Source: Cardiocondyla obscurior (Eukaryota; Arthropoda; Insecta; Hymenoptera; Formicidae). Taken from it: 64,000 nt of DNA. Each line of letters opens with the position of its first letter. The first letter of the stretch is position 1. The notes under the pieces were generated by a model. It saw only the letters and a program-made list of their open reading frames with translations, was not told the DNA's origin and ran no database searches. The position numbers and the translations under genes are program-made. Positions 62,193 to 64,000 of the stretch are shown piece by piece. The stretch is from the NCBI RefSeq assembly GCF_019399895.1, contig NC_091869.1, forward strand, positions 6,572,001 through 6,636,000, written 5' to 3'.

Positions 62193-62248
62193 ATAACCCT
62201 TGTTTTATATATAATTACAAACCTTGTTGTAAATATAACAAGGGTTAT
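62193..62248. repeat. Imperfect hairpin beside a TA microsatellite
   Basis: ATAACCCTTGTT (62193-62204) is repeated in inverted form as AACAAGGGTTAT (62237-62248). The inner bases ATTACAA and TTGTAA also pair. The (TA)n run at 62263-62302 follows directly. Confidence 0.6.
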
Positions 62249-62252
62249 ATAC

Positions 62253-62262
<10 letters not shown>

Positions 62263-62302
<40 letters not shown>
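62263..62302. repeat. TA microsatellite
   Basis: A near-perfect TA dinucleotide run of about 40 bp, flanked by further TA-rich sequence. Confidence 0.95.
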
Positions 62303-62313
<11 letters not shown>

Positions 62314-64000
62314 CACACGTATATTATGCGTATTACACGCAAAAATTACCGTATAATTAAAAATAATTTAAAATAATGCCGTATATGCATGACTTTATAG
62401 ACGAGCCAATGCGATCAAAGAAAAAGAAGTATAAGAAGTTCTTTTCAGCGGCGAGCTAACCGCGATACACTTTACACAAACACACGCACACGCGTCTACA
62501 CGAAAGCTACGATACACCCTCTACATCCCCGGCGTCTAATAATCGTTCTAAGGCTGAGTTACACCGATAGTCTGGCTTAACTAGCTCTGGTTGGCGTGTG
62601 AGTTTAGCAATTCATGGCTCTTCATTAGATTATAATCCTTACAACAAAGCAAGAAAATTTAGTTAACCAGCGTCAGTGATAACCGTATAGGTGCAACCTT
62701 AAAATTCATACAGCGGGAGATCAAACTATCGGATGAAGATCAAGTTAAGACAGGAAAAATAGTACATAAAATATATAGAAACGTCGCGTAGCCTTCGTCC
62801 GCGAATACACGAGGCATCGGCACTTCAAACGCTAGCTTAACGGAGGAACGGTAGAGATGTCGAGGAGGAGGAGGAGGAGAGATAAAAAAAAAGAAAAAAA
62901 AAAGAGAGAAACAAAAACTTAACGTTATACGAGAGAAAGACCGAGCGTGAAAGGGACCGGGGAGAAAGGCGACGAGAGCGTGGATGCGAGTGCGAAAGAG
63001 TTACCCTTTAGGATTAAAAATGCGCGGTCGCTAGCGGTCGTGATTAGATCTAGGGACTAAAATGGGCTAGCGAGGAAAGACATAAACGTGAGAGTGAATA
63101 TTATATAATAATCTCTATATCGCAAATATGGCTGGACATCGGATGTTGCGTCCCATCGCGCTTCCAGTAATATTTTGGATATTTAGAAGAAGCCCGAGGT
63201 CCACCCGACAGAAAAAAGGTAGGCTTTCCCTTTTGAGATCCAAGCCTCAATGTGATTACGTTATGCAGTGTAGGAAAAAAAAAAAAAGGTAATAATAATA
63301 ACGCGAAATATCACATTTAAAAATCGCTCTCCCGTATTCGCAGCCTTACTTGTGTTCCTCCTCCTTTCGGATACCGTCGTTTAACTTTATATTGTATAAC
63401 GCGATCCAATTGACGAATGAATGGGCGAAGATTGGATAAATTCCAATGAACTGTTGATGGTTGGAGTTTCAGTTAACCTGTCGCAACCTTATGATATTGC
63501 GCGGAAAGACGAGAGGAATTTCAATTAACGCAAGAATAGGAATGATTATTCAAGGCGTGAGCTTCCCTAACGATTTTCAGAGCGATCGGCGTTTAGTATT
63601 TTATTATTTCTTTAAATAATCGGACGGAATAGTCCACTTTCAGCGGATAGATATCATCGGCTTGTTATCGAGATTCGTAAACTTAGTTGTATCGTATTTA
63701 ATTAATTTTTGAGTTTAATATCGTTGTTTCGATTAAATTTCTAGTTGTACAACATAAACTATCGGACATTGGGTAAATGTAATGCAATGACAATATGTTC
63801 GGAACACCCAATTTGTGGGGACGAAGATCCAATCGTCCCGGCGTAGGATTTATGAAAGGTTCCTCCCTTCTTTCTGTCGAAAAGGGCCGCGTCTACGCCC
63901 TTAATAAATTATGCGCGTGATTTAAATAACTGGGACATTCGCGTTTCGTTGATATCGCTAAATATAAATGGTTCCTTATTACATATTATCATTACTATAC

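Larger units (their letters stand above)
61101..64000. other. Downstream region, no gene recognised
   Basis: No coding exon was recognised to the end of the window. The stretch has an A/G-rich run at 61335-61400, an imperfect hairpin at 62193-62248, a TA microsatellite at 62263-62302 and an A/G-rich segment at 62860-62930. Part of it may be a longer Rbp6 3' UTR. Confidence 0.5.

Overview
The window is non-coding-rich, AT-rich but CpG-rich insect DNA. It carries the 3' half of one large + strand gene, the Musashi-family RNA-binding protein gene Rbp6. The gene was recognised from the end of its second RRM (RNP1 core GFGFVTF, then EIHFHEINNKM and VECKKAQPKEVM) and from the last residues GPLIPAAFTNGYH, which match the Musashi-1/2 C-terminus. 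The VMLPANLAKTRA linker fits the insect Rbp6 type rather than Drosophila msi. The host is probably a hymenopteran, perhaps an ant: introns are long and AT-rich, CpG is not depleted, and poly-A/T and GA/TA microsatellites are common. The species cannot be read from the sequence.

Layout. 1-23283 is the downstream part of a long intron; the exons for RRM1 and the first half of RRM2 must lie upstream of the window. Coding exons are 23284-23366, 23998-24082, 29924-29956 (33-nt microexon), 30710-30793, 58762-59039 and 59821-59862 (stop). The donor and acceptor phases fit: these six pieces total 605 nt, and with one base from the upstream exon make 201 codons plus stop. A 28-kb intron (30794-58761) precedes the last large coding exon. 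A probable 3' UTR intron (59886-60275) and a long AT-rich 3' UTR follow.

The most interesting feature is the modular C-terminus. Three exons carry donors inside longer open frames, so using or ignoring each donor gives a different C-terminus: a poly-alanine tail ending YHPIPTIGL (stop 24505-24507), an Asn/Leu/His/Pro-rich tail ending LYNAMPL (stop 30964-30966), a short VTS-type tail (stop 59106-59108), or the conserved Musashi tail. All junctions from 24082 to 58762 are phase 1, so the 33-nt microexon, and a second candidate 33-nt phase-1 microexon at 54146-54178 with a NAGNAG acceptor, can be included or skipped in frame. UAG clusters (Musashi-type) and UGUANAUA sites (Pumilio-type) lie in the putative alternative 3' UTRs.

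The introns hold no second gene that I can recognise. They contain a ~480-bp GC-centred foldback element (5620-6103) with a partial second copy at 37362-37459, a degenerate ~88-bp tandem repeat (11825-12090), several smaller hairpin or MITE-like structures, a GC-rich possible LTR relic (46450-46730), and simple repeats. No tRNA, rRNA or CRISPR was found.
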